Assembly: GCA_036172665.1 (NCBI GenBank)
Contig: CM069877.1
Location: 13,722,501-13,786,500 of the forward strand
Reading direction: 5' to 3'
Origin: Prosopocoilus inquinatus
Lineage: Eukaryota > Arthropoda > Insecta > Coleoptera > Lucanidae
DNA length: 64,000 nucleotides
Of the stretch, positions 35,896 through 47,064 are shown in pieces; position 1 is the stretch's first letter; each line of letters starts with the position of its first letter. Below the pieces are notes generated by a model. That model made no database searches and was not told the origin of the DNA. It saw only the letters and a list, made by a program, of their open reading frames with translations. A program made the translations under genes and the position numbers.

Positions 35896-37332
35896 GTCCC
35901 CGTTTTGATTAAGTCCAATCCAAGAAAATAAGGTGTTGATTCGAGGGCAACCTCTTCAATAAAACAAAATCGTATTACCATGGTAACAAAAAATGAAAAA
36001 TTAGAAATGTCACCTGTCAAGTTTCAATTAAAACAAGAAAACATTGAACTCTTTATAAAGGACGTTACAGATTAAAGATATCTCTTTATTTACAAGGGGC
36101 ACTTCAGAAAATCGATTGCTCTTACGAATCGACAATTTGACAGGTGACACGCGAGTCGATTAAAAATAATTGATGGTTGCGTTCAAACCAGCGCTTGCTT
36201 TCTTTTTCTGTCAAATTATACACTGGTAAGTTTGGCGGCCGCTAAAAAGATTTCATTTTAATTAGAAACCGTCTACTTAGATCTGGCAGAATTAATATCT
36301 TTCAGTAAAAAAAGTCCTGTCAGTGTCAAATTGACAATACTTTCTAACCTTGCTTGCTCTTTCAAACTCAAATTTCAGCAATTAAAATAAGAAAATAATG
36401 AACTCTTTATAAAGGACGCTTCAGATTAAGAGAACTCTTTATTTATACGAGACACTTCAAGAACTCGGTTGCTTTTTCGAATCGTCAGTTTGACAGACGA
36501 CACGCCAAATCATTAAAATTCAGCCAACTTTCAGCAAAAAAGTCCCGTCAATGTCAAATTGACACCTAACCTTCATTGCTTACTATCAACGTCAAATTCA
36601 AGTGTTGGCGCCAAACAGCACTTCTTATGATTGGTTGAAATATATTTTGTTGAAATATGGCGGAACCAATTAAAAATACACGCCATCTTGCCAAACTCTA
36701 ACTAGAGGGTCTCCAATTTTTAACAAATTTGACAGATGTTTTAAGCATATCAACGAAAGAAATAACCAACGTTTGTCGATCACTTCCGAAAAAACCAGAA
36801 AAAAAAAATAACTGTAAAGGACGCTAAATGTGCTCGAATAAAAGAAAAAAACTAAGAAATTTTATTTTATTGCTTTTTCATTAACATTTTACGTTTCTTT
36901 TACGTTTACGTTAACAAGTTTGCAGTTAATAAAAAAATAGCGTATGAAAAGAATAAGGACAACCTGAGTTTTGTTTCAATAATAAAAATACATGACGCTT
37001 CAGAAAATTGTTTGCTCTTCAAGTGACATTCTTCGTTTTAACGAGTTTGACAGATAGTTCAAAAATATGAAACGTACGGTAACTAAGAGAACTGCAACAA
37101 CAAATCACTACTTGCTTGCTCTTTTGTCATGTTTGGCAGCCACTAAAAAAATTTCATTTTAACAAGTTTGACAGATGTTTCAAAAAATATGCGTAAAAGA
37201 ACGTCAACTATGGCTGCGGTAAGTGAAGGGTCGAAGTGATCAGACTAGACCACGTGATCACTTTTACCAATTGACTTCACGATTTCGTCCAGTTTGACCA
37301 TTGACTTAATTCAACCTTAGGAAACAACTGAT
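35896..37332 (+). repeat. ~1.4-kb duplicated segment, copy 1
   Basis: This segment aligns directly with 41879-43288. Shared landmarks include GTATTACCATRGTAAYAAAA, TTTACAAGGGGCACT, TTGGCGCCAAACAGCACTTC and AGACTAGACCACGTGATCAC. It has many TTTGACAG motifs. A third partial copy follows at about 37480-38700. No coding sequence is visible. Confidence 0.85.
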
Positions 37333-37870
37333 GTTACACCTAACCTTCCTTGCTTACTTTCAATGTCAAATTCAGGTGTTGGCGCCAAGCAGCACTTCCT
37401 GTGATTGAAATATGGCGGAACCAATTAAAAATACACGCCATCTTGCCAGACTCTAACTAGAGGGTCTCTAATTTTACTGAGTTTGACAGATAGTTCAAAA
37501 ATATAAAACGTACGGTAACTAAGAGAATTGCAACAACAAATCACTACTTGCTTGCTCTTTTGTCAAGTTTGGTAGCCACTAAAAAAATTTCATTTTAACA
37601 AGTTTGACAGATGTTTCAAAAAATATGCGTAAAAGAACGTCAACTATGGCTGCGGTAAGTGAATGGTCGAAGTGATCAGACTAGACCACGTGATCACTTT
37701 TACCAATTGACTTGACGATTTCATGCAGTTTGACCACTGACTTAACTCAACCTTAGAAAACAATTGATGTTACATCTAACCTTCTTTGCTTACTTTCAAT
37801 GTCAAATTCAGGTCTTGGCGCCAAACAGCACTTCCTATGATTGGTTGAAATACATTTCGCTTAAATATGG
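37022..37870 (+). repeat. ~455-bp tandem duplication inside the duplicated segment
   Basis: GAGTTTGACAGATAGTTC at about 37029 and 37484 begins two tandem copies that share the CACGTGATCAC palindrome, TTTGACAG motifs and a TTGGCGCCAA site. The second copy is cut short near 37870. Confidence 0.85.
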
Positions 37871-38109
37871 CGAAGAAACTCTAACTTACTGCTTTTTATT
37901 GACATTTTACGTTAACAAGTTTGACAGTTAATAAAAAAATATGAGAAGTATCTAGATAACCTGAGTTTTGTTTAGATAATAAAAATATATGATGGTTCCC
38001 AAAATGGATTGCTCTTCAATCGACATTTCTCGTTTTAACAAGTTTGACAGATAGAAAGAAAGTAAGGTGTCGATTCGAGGGCAACCTCTTCAATAAAACA
38101 AAATCATAT

Positions 38110-38395
38110 TGTGGCGCGCCACCCAGCTCACTACGTCAAACTGAAGGCGTCAAGAAGTTGGTTCGTTATGCGTCATTGGCTGCCACGCCACCGGGGCCTA
38201 TACCGAACAAACTAGACTTTTCCAGCGATGGAACAAACGAGAAGGCAGCGTAGAATATAAAATCGGCCGGGGTGTCGAAGTTAGATTTAGTGTGTAAATA
38301 AATTGTTACAAATAAATTATATTGTAAGCATTATTAAATTACGGTTAAGTTTTTATTCAATTAAATAAATAAATTTAAACCCTAGAAACGTAACA
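38110..38395 (+). mobile_element. 286-bp solo LTR with 4-bp target duplication
   Basis: The insert begins TGTGGCGCGCCAC, ends AAACGTAACA (TG...CA), and is flanked by ATAT at 38106-38109 and 38396-38399. The two paralogous segments keep the empty site (AAATCGTATTACC at about 35967-35978 and the matching place near 41960), which proves insertion. A TATAAAA-like sequence (GAATATAAAATCGG) at about 38252 and AATAAA-type signals near 38297 and 38310 fit promoter and polyadenylation functions of an LTR. No internal retroviral-type genes accompany it, so recombination between LTRs has removed them. The family is not assigned. The 69-codon frame at 38044-38253 is incidental. Confidence 0.88.
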
Positions 38396-38699
38396 ATATT
38401 ACCTTGGCAACAAAAAAATGAAAAACTAGAAGTGTCAGACCATTAATAAAAAAAATATATGAAAAGAATCAATATAAACTAAGTTTTGTTTAAAAATAAG
38501 CGATGGTTCAGAAAACTGATTGCTCTACAATAGATATTTCTCGTTTTGACAAGTCTGACAGATAGTTCAAAAAATATGAAACTTACGGTAACTAATAGCA
38601 ATTTCCAAATCGATGGGCCAAAACTTATTGGTTTTATCTGCCGATAAATTTGGTCAATTATTTTCAATTTGCGTGAAAATTTCGAAAGTAAATATTTCC

Positions 38700-40530
38700 T
38701 CCATTGAGTTTTTCCTTATAATTATGTATTGTGTTGTAGTTGTGATACACCAGGATAAACAGTACAGTTAATGACCTTCATAAAGTTATCGTCCTGTGAT
38801 AATTAGGGTGTTTTTAGCAGTTAATTGAAATTTTATAGTTTTGTTACTGGAGCGTTATTGCTAAGTTCTCACCGGTAGATGAAGAAATGCAGAACAGGAT
38901 TTGAAGACGTAAGAAAGAGAAGACAAGGTAAAAATGGAATGAAGGGGTTCCTATAGCTTTAAGAAAAGAGTCAGAAAATCAAAAAGAACAACGACGTGGT
39001 TCGATGAGAGCACCTTACCTCTCGAAGGAAAGAACGAGAAGCTTGGATAAGAGATGAAGAAAAGAATATCACAATTCGAAGATATAAGAAAGAAAAGACG
39101 AGGTAAATAAGGAATGACGAGGTACCTGGGGCCTTAAGAAACGAGTCAGAAGATCAAAAAGGGCGATAATGCTGACGTGAATGAGATTACCTTACCTCTT
39201 AAAGACAAGAATGAAAAGCTTGGATAACAGGTGAAGAAATGTATGTCACAATTCGAAGACGAAGAAAGAGAGGGTGAGGTAAAAATAGAATGAGGAGGTA
39301 CCCATGACCGTAAGAAAACAGTCAGAAGATTAAAAAGAGCAAAGATTGATGAGGGTACCTAAGGTTTCAAAGGAGCGAGCTAGAAGCTTTTGAAGAAAGA
39401 TACAGCATGATTAGAAGACGTCCCGAGACAAGAGAAAATGGAAAGAGGGGGTACCTGAAAGCCTTTACAAACGAGCGAGCTCGCAGTATCCCTACTATTC
39501 GACGGTAAGAATGAATCCCATTAACAAACAAGTGTGATCTCAAAGAAGTTACAAAAAAATTACGTGTGACTGTTGTGATTAGCGCGCAACTAGTATTGCG
39601 TAGAAAAGGGATGTACTCGTCACGTTCCCCCATCGTGCCCACACTTGGTCTTTAGAAAACTGTCAGAAAGTGAAAATGGGTATGGAGATGACTGTGGGAG
39701 TACCCAATGTCTTAAGGGAAAAAATGGAAAACTTTTGGATAAGAAGATAAAGAAAGACACAATATGATTCAAAGACGTAAGAGAGAGGAAGAAAGAAGAC
39801 GAGGATATGGTAACAGTGAAATGATGAAAATTTTAAATCAGACGAGGTCTTAAAGAATCAGTCAGAAAGTGAAAATGGGCATGGACATGGATCTATGGGA
39901 GTACCCATTGCCTTAAAGGAAAAAAAAAAAATTAAAAGCTCCCGGATAAGATGATGTAGAAAGACACAGTATGATTCTAGGGGAGTACCCAACACCGTAA
40001 GTGAGAAAATGAAAAACTTTTGGGTAAGAAGACGAAAAAATAAACAATATGATTCAAAGAGTAGGAGACAAGAAGGAAGCGGCCTTAAAAAAGAGTCAGA
40101 AAATCAAAAAGAACAACGACGTGGTTCGATGAGAGCACCTTACCTCTCGAAGGAAAGAATGAGAAGCTTGGATAAGAGATGAAGAAAAGAATATTACAAT
40201 TCGAAGATATAAGAAAGGACGAGGTAAATATGGAATGACGAGGTACCTGGGGCCTTAAGAAACGAGTTAGAAGATCAAAAAGGGCGATAATGCTGACGTG
40301 AATGAGATTACCTTACCTCTTAAAGACAAGAATGAAAAGCTTGGATGAGGTGAGAGGTGAAGAAAAGTATATCACAATTCGAAGACGTAAGAAAAAGAGG
40401 ACGAGGTAAAAATAGAATGAGGAGGTAAGAGAAGAGTTAGAAGATCAAAACGAGCAATGATTGAAGTATCAAAGCAGAGAGCGAGAAGCTTTTGGATAAG
40501 TAGATGAAGAAAGATAGGGCGTTGTTGCTA
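38700..40530 (+). repeat. Purine-rich tandem repeat region (~170-180 bp units)
   Basis: Units containing GAAAAGCTTGGATAAG, AGATGAAGAAA, ATTCGAAGAYRTAAGAAAG and GAGGTAC recur irregularly. A larger direct repeat links about 38965-39200 with about 40085-40345. The + strand is strongly purine-biased. At 40530-40600 part of the unit appears inverted (CTTCATCTCTTATCCAAG). Confidence 0.75.
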
Positions 40531-40644
40531 ACTTCTCACCGGTTCTTCATCTCTTATCCAAGTTTCTTATTCTTTTTCTGACTCTTTTTTTAAGACCTTA
40601 AATGCCTTCTCATTCCTTTCTTTTTATCGAAATTAAATTTCCTT

Positions 40645-40865
40645 GAGGGCAGGCGAGTGTCGCAGCGGTTATCCAAGCAGACTTTGAAAGTCGTGTCATT
40701 CGTAGGAGCGGGTTCGAATCTCCCACCAGGGCCAAGGATTTTTGTGTTGTCCGGATTATGACCGTTATGATCCAGCTTATCAAACAAAGTAAATTGTCTG
40801 GAATGGTGATGCCATAAGACAATAATGTGCAGATGGCTGGTCAGATCAAGAAGAAAAAGAAATTT
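40645..40865 (+). mobile_element. tRNA-Ser-derived SINE
   Basis: The head (about 40647-40733) resembles tRNA-Ser. It has an A-box-like GTGTCGCAGCGGTT, an anticodon-loop-like ACTTTGAAAGT (TGA anticodon position), a variable-arm region and a B box GGTTCGAATCTCCCACC. A ~115-bp unrelated body and an A-rich tail AAGAAGAAAAAGAAA (about 40848-40862) follow. The anticodon and acceptor stems are imperfect, so a functional tRNA is unlikely. RNA polymerase III would transcribe such an element from the internal boxes. Confidence 0.7.
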
Positions 40866-41878
40866 CCCTAAAATTTCGTTCGTTTGAATCCGGCCCTGTT
40901 TTCGACTAGTATTCGCAGCGCCAGCGAGTGCCCCATAAATTAGTATTTTTTCAGGCGCAAAAAAGTGTTAATTTGCGTTCGCCGCGCTCTATATTTAGGG
41001 TGCGGGATATTACGTAACAAGACTTGGTCATAAAGCGAGGAGAGGACGAAGAAGAAGGCGATTTCCATTTTTTCCAATACAATAACAAGGCAAATGAGCG
41101 CCGCGTGTTTCTTTGAATGCGAAAGTTGTTTATGATCGCCGGCAGGTAGGTAGAATAGGTCGGTGTCGTTTCGTCTTCTGAGAACCGGAGGAATATGCGA
41201 TGATGTGCAGCAGTGTAGTACCTACGATTCATTTCGAAATTCGTGGACGGAGGGATAGATTGGGTCTCTGGGATTGGGATGTAAGTGCGCAGTTAGGAAT
41301 AACGGACCCAGTTGTCGGGGTTGACCTTGTAGCGGATGAGTGTTCGCGCCCCGTGTGCGTGACGGATGCGGGGTTGCAAGGGAGGAGGCTGTCGCCTCGC
41401 GGGGCCGCGGCATCTGCTCTACACCACGACCGACCGTCGCCAGGCAGCGATCAGAGTCGGCACCAGGATTACCCTAACTGGTGCATAAAGGCCCCGTTTT
41501 TATTATCCGGCCCAACCGTCTTTGTCGGTGCCAAAAGTGCGGATTACCATCGCTTCAATGCCGAAGGCTATTATCTATGTATTCGACCTTAGTTGTAACT
41601 GTTCTCGATTGTTTTCCACCGGCAAAGAACACGCAAATCTGGTTGGTTATGTAACCAACAATTTCCTCCTTTTACGTTTCTCCAAAATTACTCGTAAGTT
41701 AGAAATTAGGGGACAAAAAAAAATAATTGCAAAGATTATAGGTTGGTGCCAACAATAGCAACAATTCGTAACTTGTCAGGGTCTGACCTTATACGGGAGA
41801 AGCTTCGGGGGTAATACCAAATTCGTTTTGCCCCCTCATTAACAAGAAAGAAGTGGACTTGTTTTAAGTCGAAGTCAA
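40866..41878. other. Unique region with GC-rich islet (41120-41540)
   Basis: The islet contains many CpGs (GTCGCCTCGCGGGGCCGCGG at about 41389). The 130-codon frame from 41200 has no recognised domain. A GTAAGT donor-like site at 41281 lacks any recognisable exon. Confidence 0.4.
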
Positions 41879-43288
41879 CAATCCCCGTTTTGATTCAGTC
41901 CAATACAAGAAAACAAGGGGTAGATTCGAGGACAACCTCTTCAATAAAACAAAATCGTATTACCATAGTAATAAAAAATGAAAAATTAGAAATGTCACCT
42001 GTCACGGATATTATTCTATGCCTATGTCCCAATTAAAACTCTTTATAAAGGACGTTTCAGATTAAAGAGCACTCTTTATTTACAAGGGGCACTCCAGAAA
42101 ATCGATTGCTCTTACGAATCCACAATTTGACAGATGACACGCGAGACAATTAAAAATAATTGATGGTTGCGTTCAAACCAGCGCTTGCTTCCTCTTTCTG
42201 TCAAATTTTACACTGATAAGTTTGGCGGTCGCTAAAAAGATTTCATTTTAACTAGAGCCCTCTACTTAGTTCTGGCAGAATCAGCCATCTTTCCTGTTAG
42301 TGTCAAATTGATAATACTTTCTAACCTTACTTGCTCTCTCAAAGTCAAATTTCAGCAAAAAAAGTCCAGTCAGTGTCAAATTGACACTTAACCTTCCTTG
42401 CATTGACACTGAACTCTTTATATATAATCGATTGCTCTTTCGAGTCGTCAATTTGACAGATGACAAGCCAGATGATTAAAATTCAGCCATCTTTCGGCAA
42501 AAAAGTCCCCTCAGTGTCAAATTGACAATTACTATCAATGTCAAATTCAAGTGTTGGCGCCAAACAGCACTTCCTATGATTGGTTGAAATACATTTTGCT
42601 GAAATATGGCTGAACCAACTAAAAATGCACGCCATTCTGCCAGACTCTACCTAGAGGGTCTCTAATTTTAACAAGTTTGACATATATATAAACGAAAGAA
42701 ATAACTGACGTTTGTAATCATTTCCGAAAAAACAAGAAAAAATTTAACCGTAAAGAACGCTAATTGTGCTCGAATTAAAAAAAAAAACTAAGAAACTTTA
42801 TTTTATTGTTCTTTTATTAACATTTTACGTTAACAAGTTTGACAGTTAATAAAAAATAGTATATGAAAAGAATAAGGACAACCTGAGTTTTGTTTCAATA
42901 ATAAAAATACATGACGCTTCAGAAAATTGTTTGCTCTTCAAGTGACATTCTTCGTTTTAACGAGTTTGACAGATAGTTCAAAAATATAAAACGTACGGTA
43001 ACTAAGAAAACTAGAACAACAAATCACTACTTGCTTGCTCTTTTGTCAAGTTTGGCAGCCGCTAAGAAAAAAAAATCATTTTAACAAGTTTGACAGATGT
43101 TTAAAAAAATATGCATAAAAGAACATCAACTATGGCTGCAGTAAGAGAACGGTCGAAGTGATCAGACTAGACCACGTGATCACTTTTACCAATCGCTGAT
43201 TGGTCAGGTAGTGTGGTCCGACCGTTGACTTGACGATTTCGTGCAGTTTGACCATTGACTTAACTCAACATTAGAAAACAACTGATGT
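41879..43288 (+). repeat. ~1.4-kb duplicated segment, copy 2
   Basis: Direct paralogue of 35896-37332, about 6 kb downstream. It keeps the same order of motifs and has an extra ~30-bp stretch (CGCTGATTGGTCAGGTAGTG) near 43194. It carries no LTR at the place where the 38-kb copy has one. Confidence 0.85.
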
Positions 43289-44449
43289 TTTTTTTGTTCA
43301 CTTTCGAATTATTAAAACCTCTTGTGTCATGTGACAATTTATATTGACAAGTTAGACAGCATAAATAAAAAAGAATGTAAGAATCGTAAGGATTAGGAAA
43401 ACAATTGATGTCTCTGCTCGTCTTCAAATTAAAAAAAACAGAAATTAAACTTTGTGGATTTGAAAACGAAACTGAATGAAATATCAAGTGAAATAAAACA
43501 TTACCAAAAATCAAGCGACCAACATGAACTGCGATTAGTAATAAAAGCAGGCTTCCAGTAGAAAAAAAAACTTACAATTTTGACCTTGAATTGATGGGTG
43601 TTATACAAGGGCGTTCGAAAACTTTGGCATTTCGCTCGTTTGTTTCCGCATGTCTTGCATTTACTATTTCCATGACATGTCAGTTTTTGACTTCTGTCAA
43701 ATAACATACAGGTACCCCAACGATAAAAAAACAAAAACAAAAACATGGCGTACTAGAATGAAAAATGCAAAAAGATAGTGAATGGATAATAAACTCAAAT
43801 TGCAGTTCAGGGTGATTCTTATGGAAAAAAAATCCAATTTCAAAAAAATGCAAAACTTCCTGTAACGGAAGTCCATGGGTTGGTTCTATGGGTCTAGTTC
43901 GGCTCGCTTTTAATTCTTTTTTGTTTTCTTTCTATGCACTTATAAGAAAATGCGTGTGCAATCCCCAGAAGTGCCGCGACAACTGCATTCCTCGACCTTC
44001 GAAGAAACCAGGTGACTTTTTTCGACACTTTCGCGGAAGGTGCCACCTATTCAGGTTCCAGGACGCGACATCTCATTAAGTGATTCCTCTACGACAGCTC
44101 TTCGAATTATTTCTTGTAGAGACCCACTACCTTAGAACAACCTTCATTTGTCATGTTACCACATTCTTTCCACGAAGGACTTCACTTCCTTCTAAATGAA
44201 GCCTAAAGCGAAAAGTTTGGTGGCCAAATCGAACGTCGGAAACAAAGAGGCCCATGAATCAAACACCAAAAAAATATTTGTCACTGTAATTGTACGAAGA
44301 TTACTACGAAAAGAAAAACGTTCAGGAAAACATGTTTTGCGTAACTGGGTTTGCCATAAGCGAGAGTTGGTAAATCAAGCAGAAGAGATTTCCATGCAAC
44401 CAAAAGAATTAGTAGGTATGATAAAAAAATGGGGAAAAAACTTGGGGAA
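43289..44449. other. Non-coding stretch, no gene recognised
   Basis: Mixed AT-rich and moderate-GC sequence. ATACAAGGGCGTTCGAAAA at about 43602 looks like a lone Tc1/mariner-type end without a partner. The 86-codon Lys-rich frame at 44196-44456 has no recognisable domain. Confidence 0.35.
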
Positions 44450-44640
44450 GAATTGATAAAAAAAAACCACGAGTTTCTGGACGTGATTTAGCAAAACAGA
44501 CTAGACCTACAACTTCCACAGTGCAGTAAGATATTCTTTGAAGACCTACAAAAAGACTAAAATCGCTCCAGAAACAGTTATATTCTCCATATAATCAAAA
44601 GATGACGCAAAAAAAAGAGACAAAAAAATAGGCGAACGTT
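44450..44640 (+). pseudogene. Possible helix-turn-helix fragment of a DDE transposase
   Basis: Conceptual translation with stops gives KKPRVSGRDLAKQTRPTTST followed by VQ, then a broken LYSPYNQKM stretch. The spacing R-x-S-G-R-x-L-A...T-V-Q...P-Y-x-x-Q resembles the DNA-binding region of some insect mariner-like transposases. No catalytic block is present. The call is tentative. Confidence 0.3.
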
Positions 44641-46129
44641 CCTCACCTAGATGGATTAATGACGTTCTTCAACGAAATTTTTTCTTCTTTTTAGATGTAA
44701 TGATGAACTTTCTTCTTCTTCTGCACCCCTTCCTCCCGAGTATCATTCTTCAATGGTTGGGGCTTAAAAGAAGAAGGAGAAGCAGACTTATAACTTTATC
44801 TAAAAACAAGAAAGAGAAGGTTTGGAGGTCTGTAAGAAGAGCACTCGGAAAAGAAGGGGGCCAGAAGAAGAAGAAAAACTTATAAAACTACTTCATCTAA
44901 AAGGAAGGTAGGAAGAAAGCTTCAGAGAAGAAGATAAGGTGCTTATAAGGATACCACTTCACCTAAAAGGAAGTCAAATAAGTTTTAGAGGTCTCATGAC
45001 ATTTTCAAACCGTCGAAGAAGGTACTTGGAAAAGAAAGCGCTCAGAAGAAGAAGAATAGACACACCATTTCATCTAAAAGGAAGAAGGGAAAGGTTCAAA
45101 GGTCTTTAAGAAGAGTATTTGGAAAAGAAGGGGCCGGAAAAAGAAGATGAAGAAACATACCACTTTATGTGAAGAGAAGGAACAATGTTTCTTTTTTCTT
45201 CACCGGTTTGGCAATCGCTTTCCTCACCCAGATGGATTAACGAAAACCTTTCTTCTTTTTAGATGTAATGATGAACTTTCTTCTTCTTCTGCACCTCTTC
45301 CTTCCCGAGTATCATCCTTCACTGGTTTTTAAAGTATCGTGAAATCTTTGAATCTTTCTTCTTTTTCTGAGCATTTTCTCTTCCAAGAACTCTTCTTTAA
45401 TGGTTAAATAAATGGTTTTATATACTCCTCTTCTTCTGGCCTTCTTCAACGAAATTTTTCTTCTTTTTAGATGTAATGATGAACTTTCTTCTTCTTCTGC
45501 ATCCCTTCCTTCCCGAGTATCATTCTTCAATGGTTTTTACAGTAGCGTGAAATCTTTGAATTTTTCTTCTTTTTCTGAACATTTTCTCTTCCAAGAACTC
45601 TTCTTCAATGGTTAAATAAATGGTTTTATATACGCCTCTTCTTCTTCTGGTCTTCTTCTTTTTGCAGTATTGTTTTATAACAGCTGGATTCTCCATGTGT
45701 TCGGCTGTTGACATACTTCTGTTTGCTTTAAAGGAAGAAAGCACTTCGAGATGGTTCAGTAATCAACCTTCCACCCCGGCCTTCAAATAGGCGAACGTTT
45801 GGCAATCGACTTCCTCATCCAGATGACGTTCTTTCACCCAACCCAGCAAATTGGTAAAGTCCTCGAAAGCCTTCAAAGAAATTTTGTCACTCTTTTCTGT
45901 CTTTTCAAGCGAAGTGGTAATATCTTTTTCTTCTTCTGCTGGGTTCCTTCCACTTTCCTCCAATTGTTCCTGAAGCTTAGTGATGTCTTTCGGCAAGTAA
46001 AAACTCCCCAATCCTTCATGAGCAAAAGAAAAATGATGAAATGGAACTCCTGCTTCTCCTCCCCAAAAAGAAAATCGTGGGCGAAAGTTTGGCAATAGGT
46101 TTCCCCCTTCTCTCTCGCCGGCGCGGATC

Positions 46130-46370
46130 AATTTACCGCGTCGTTTTCTGCATACGTCGGAACAAATGGGACGGCGGCGGCGGCGGCGAGCGCCGCACTA
46201 AATTCCCGGAGAAATAAAATAAATTTAAAGCGCTCCGCGACGGGCAGTAATTCCAGCCGCATAAATTAATTTGCAGGGCGCCATAAAGCTGCATTAAACA
46301 GTTGCACCGCGCGGACGGACCTTAAAGCGCGACCTCTCGCAGTTTGCATAATTAATGAAGGCCAGAATCA
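46130..46370. promoter_or_regulatory. CpG-rich islet with (CGG)n and homeodomain-type motifs
   Basis: GGCGGCGGCGGCGGCG lies at about 46172. It is followed by ATAAATTAATTTGC, GCGCCATAAAGCTGC and TGCATAATTAATGAAG. TAATTA cores and a CATAAA (Caudal/Abd-B-type) core sit inside GC-rich sequence, in contrast with the purine repeats on both sides. The pattern suits a conserved enhancer or promoter, but no function is shown. Confidence 0.35.
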
Positions 46371-46954
46371 ACATCGGCTCAAATTAACAAACAGTTCAGG
46401 AAGAACAAACAGGTGAACATTTCAGGAGCCAAAAGTTTAGTGATTTGGTTCGAGGAAGGAAAGAAGCAGAGAGGATAAGGAAAAAATGGCACGAGGAATT
46501 AAGGCTGCCTTCAGAATCAAAGGCAAAAGTGAGGGAAAGGCCAAGGAAAGAAAGGGGATTTGAAACAATAAGAAAAGAGTAAGAACATGAAGGTTCATAG
46601 ATAAGATTCGAAGTCAAAAAGGAGAAAGGATTAGAGAAAATGGATTGAGGAGGACGTAAGGTCTTAAGAAAAGAATGAAGCTGCTTCTTTCTCTGCTAAG
46701 GAGATTTGGAGAATTGGGTATTTGGAGATTGCTATCATTGGTTGCCAGTGTTCACTTTTCTTTTATCTATGGTGTTTGCCCAACGGGGTCGTAAGTCATG
46801 GACTTCAGGAGCGAGAGTGTAATTTTGTTCGTATAAAGTGTTCCATGGATTTGTTACTTCCGAATCTCCTCACCATTGAAGCGGAAGCGGTGTCGAATTG
46901 TATCCCCAACACTGACGGGTGCCGGAAGTGAGTAACGACCACCCCCGAGAAAAA

Positions 46955-47030
46955 TCTTGAGCGGGGTGCGAACCCACGACCTTACGATTGCAAGGCCTGT
47001 TCCTTCCCACTGGACCGTTCAGGCGAACGA
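46955..47030 (-). repeat. tRNA-derived sequence (SINE head or tRNA pseudogene)
   Basis: On the minus strand an A-box-like CGGTCCAGTGG (about 47008-47018) is followed some 40 nt later by a perfect B-box-like GGTTCGCACCC (about 46964-46974), with CCTTGCAATCGTAAGG between them. The boxes are well kept, but D, anticodon and acceptor stems do not fold canonically, so I do not call a functional tRNA. Confidence 0.6.
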
Positions 47031-47046
47031 AAGTTATTGGTTATCG

Positions 47047-47064
47047 TTGATCACGTGATCAATT
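47047..47064. promoter_or_regulatory. Perfect palindrome TTGATCACGTGATCAA
   Basis: A 16-bp perfect palindrome with the E-box CACGTG at its centre. A related GACCACGTGATCAC occurs in each copy of the 36-43 kb duplicated segment. Confidence 0.4.

Noticed and set aside
38044..38253. 69-codon frame over the solo LTR
   Set aside because: It crosses the exact LTR boundary at 38110, so it is a chance fusion of flank and LTR.
44196..44456. 86-codon Lys-rich frame as a host gene
   Set aside because: No domain, splice signal or conserved motif could be pointed to. It is next to a possible transposase remnant and purine repeats.
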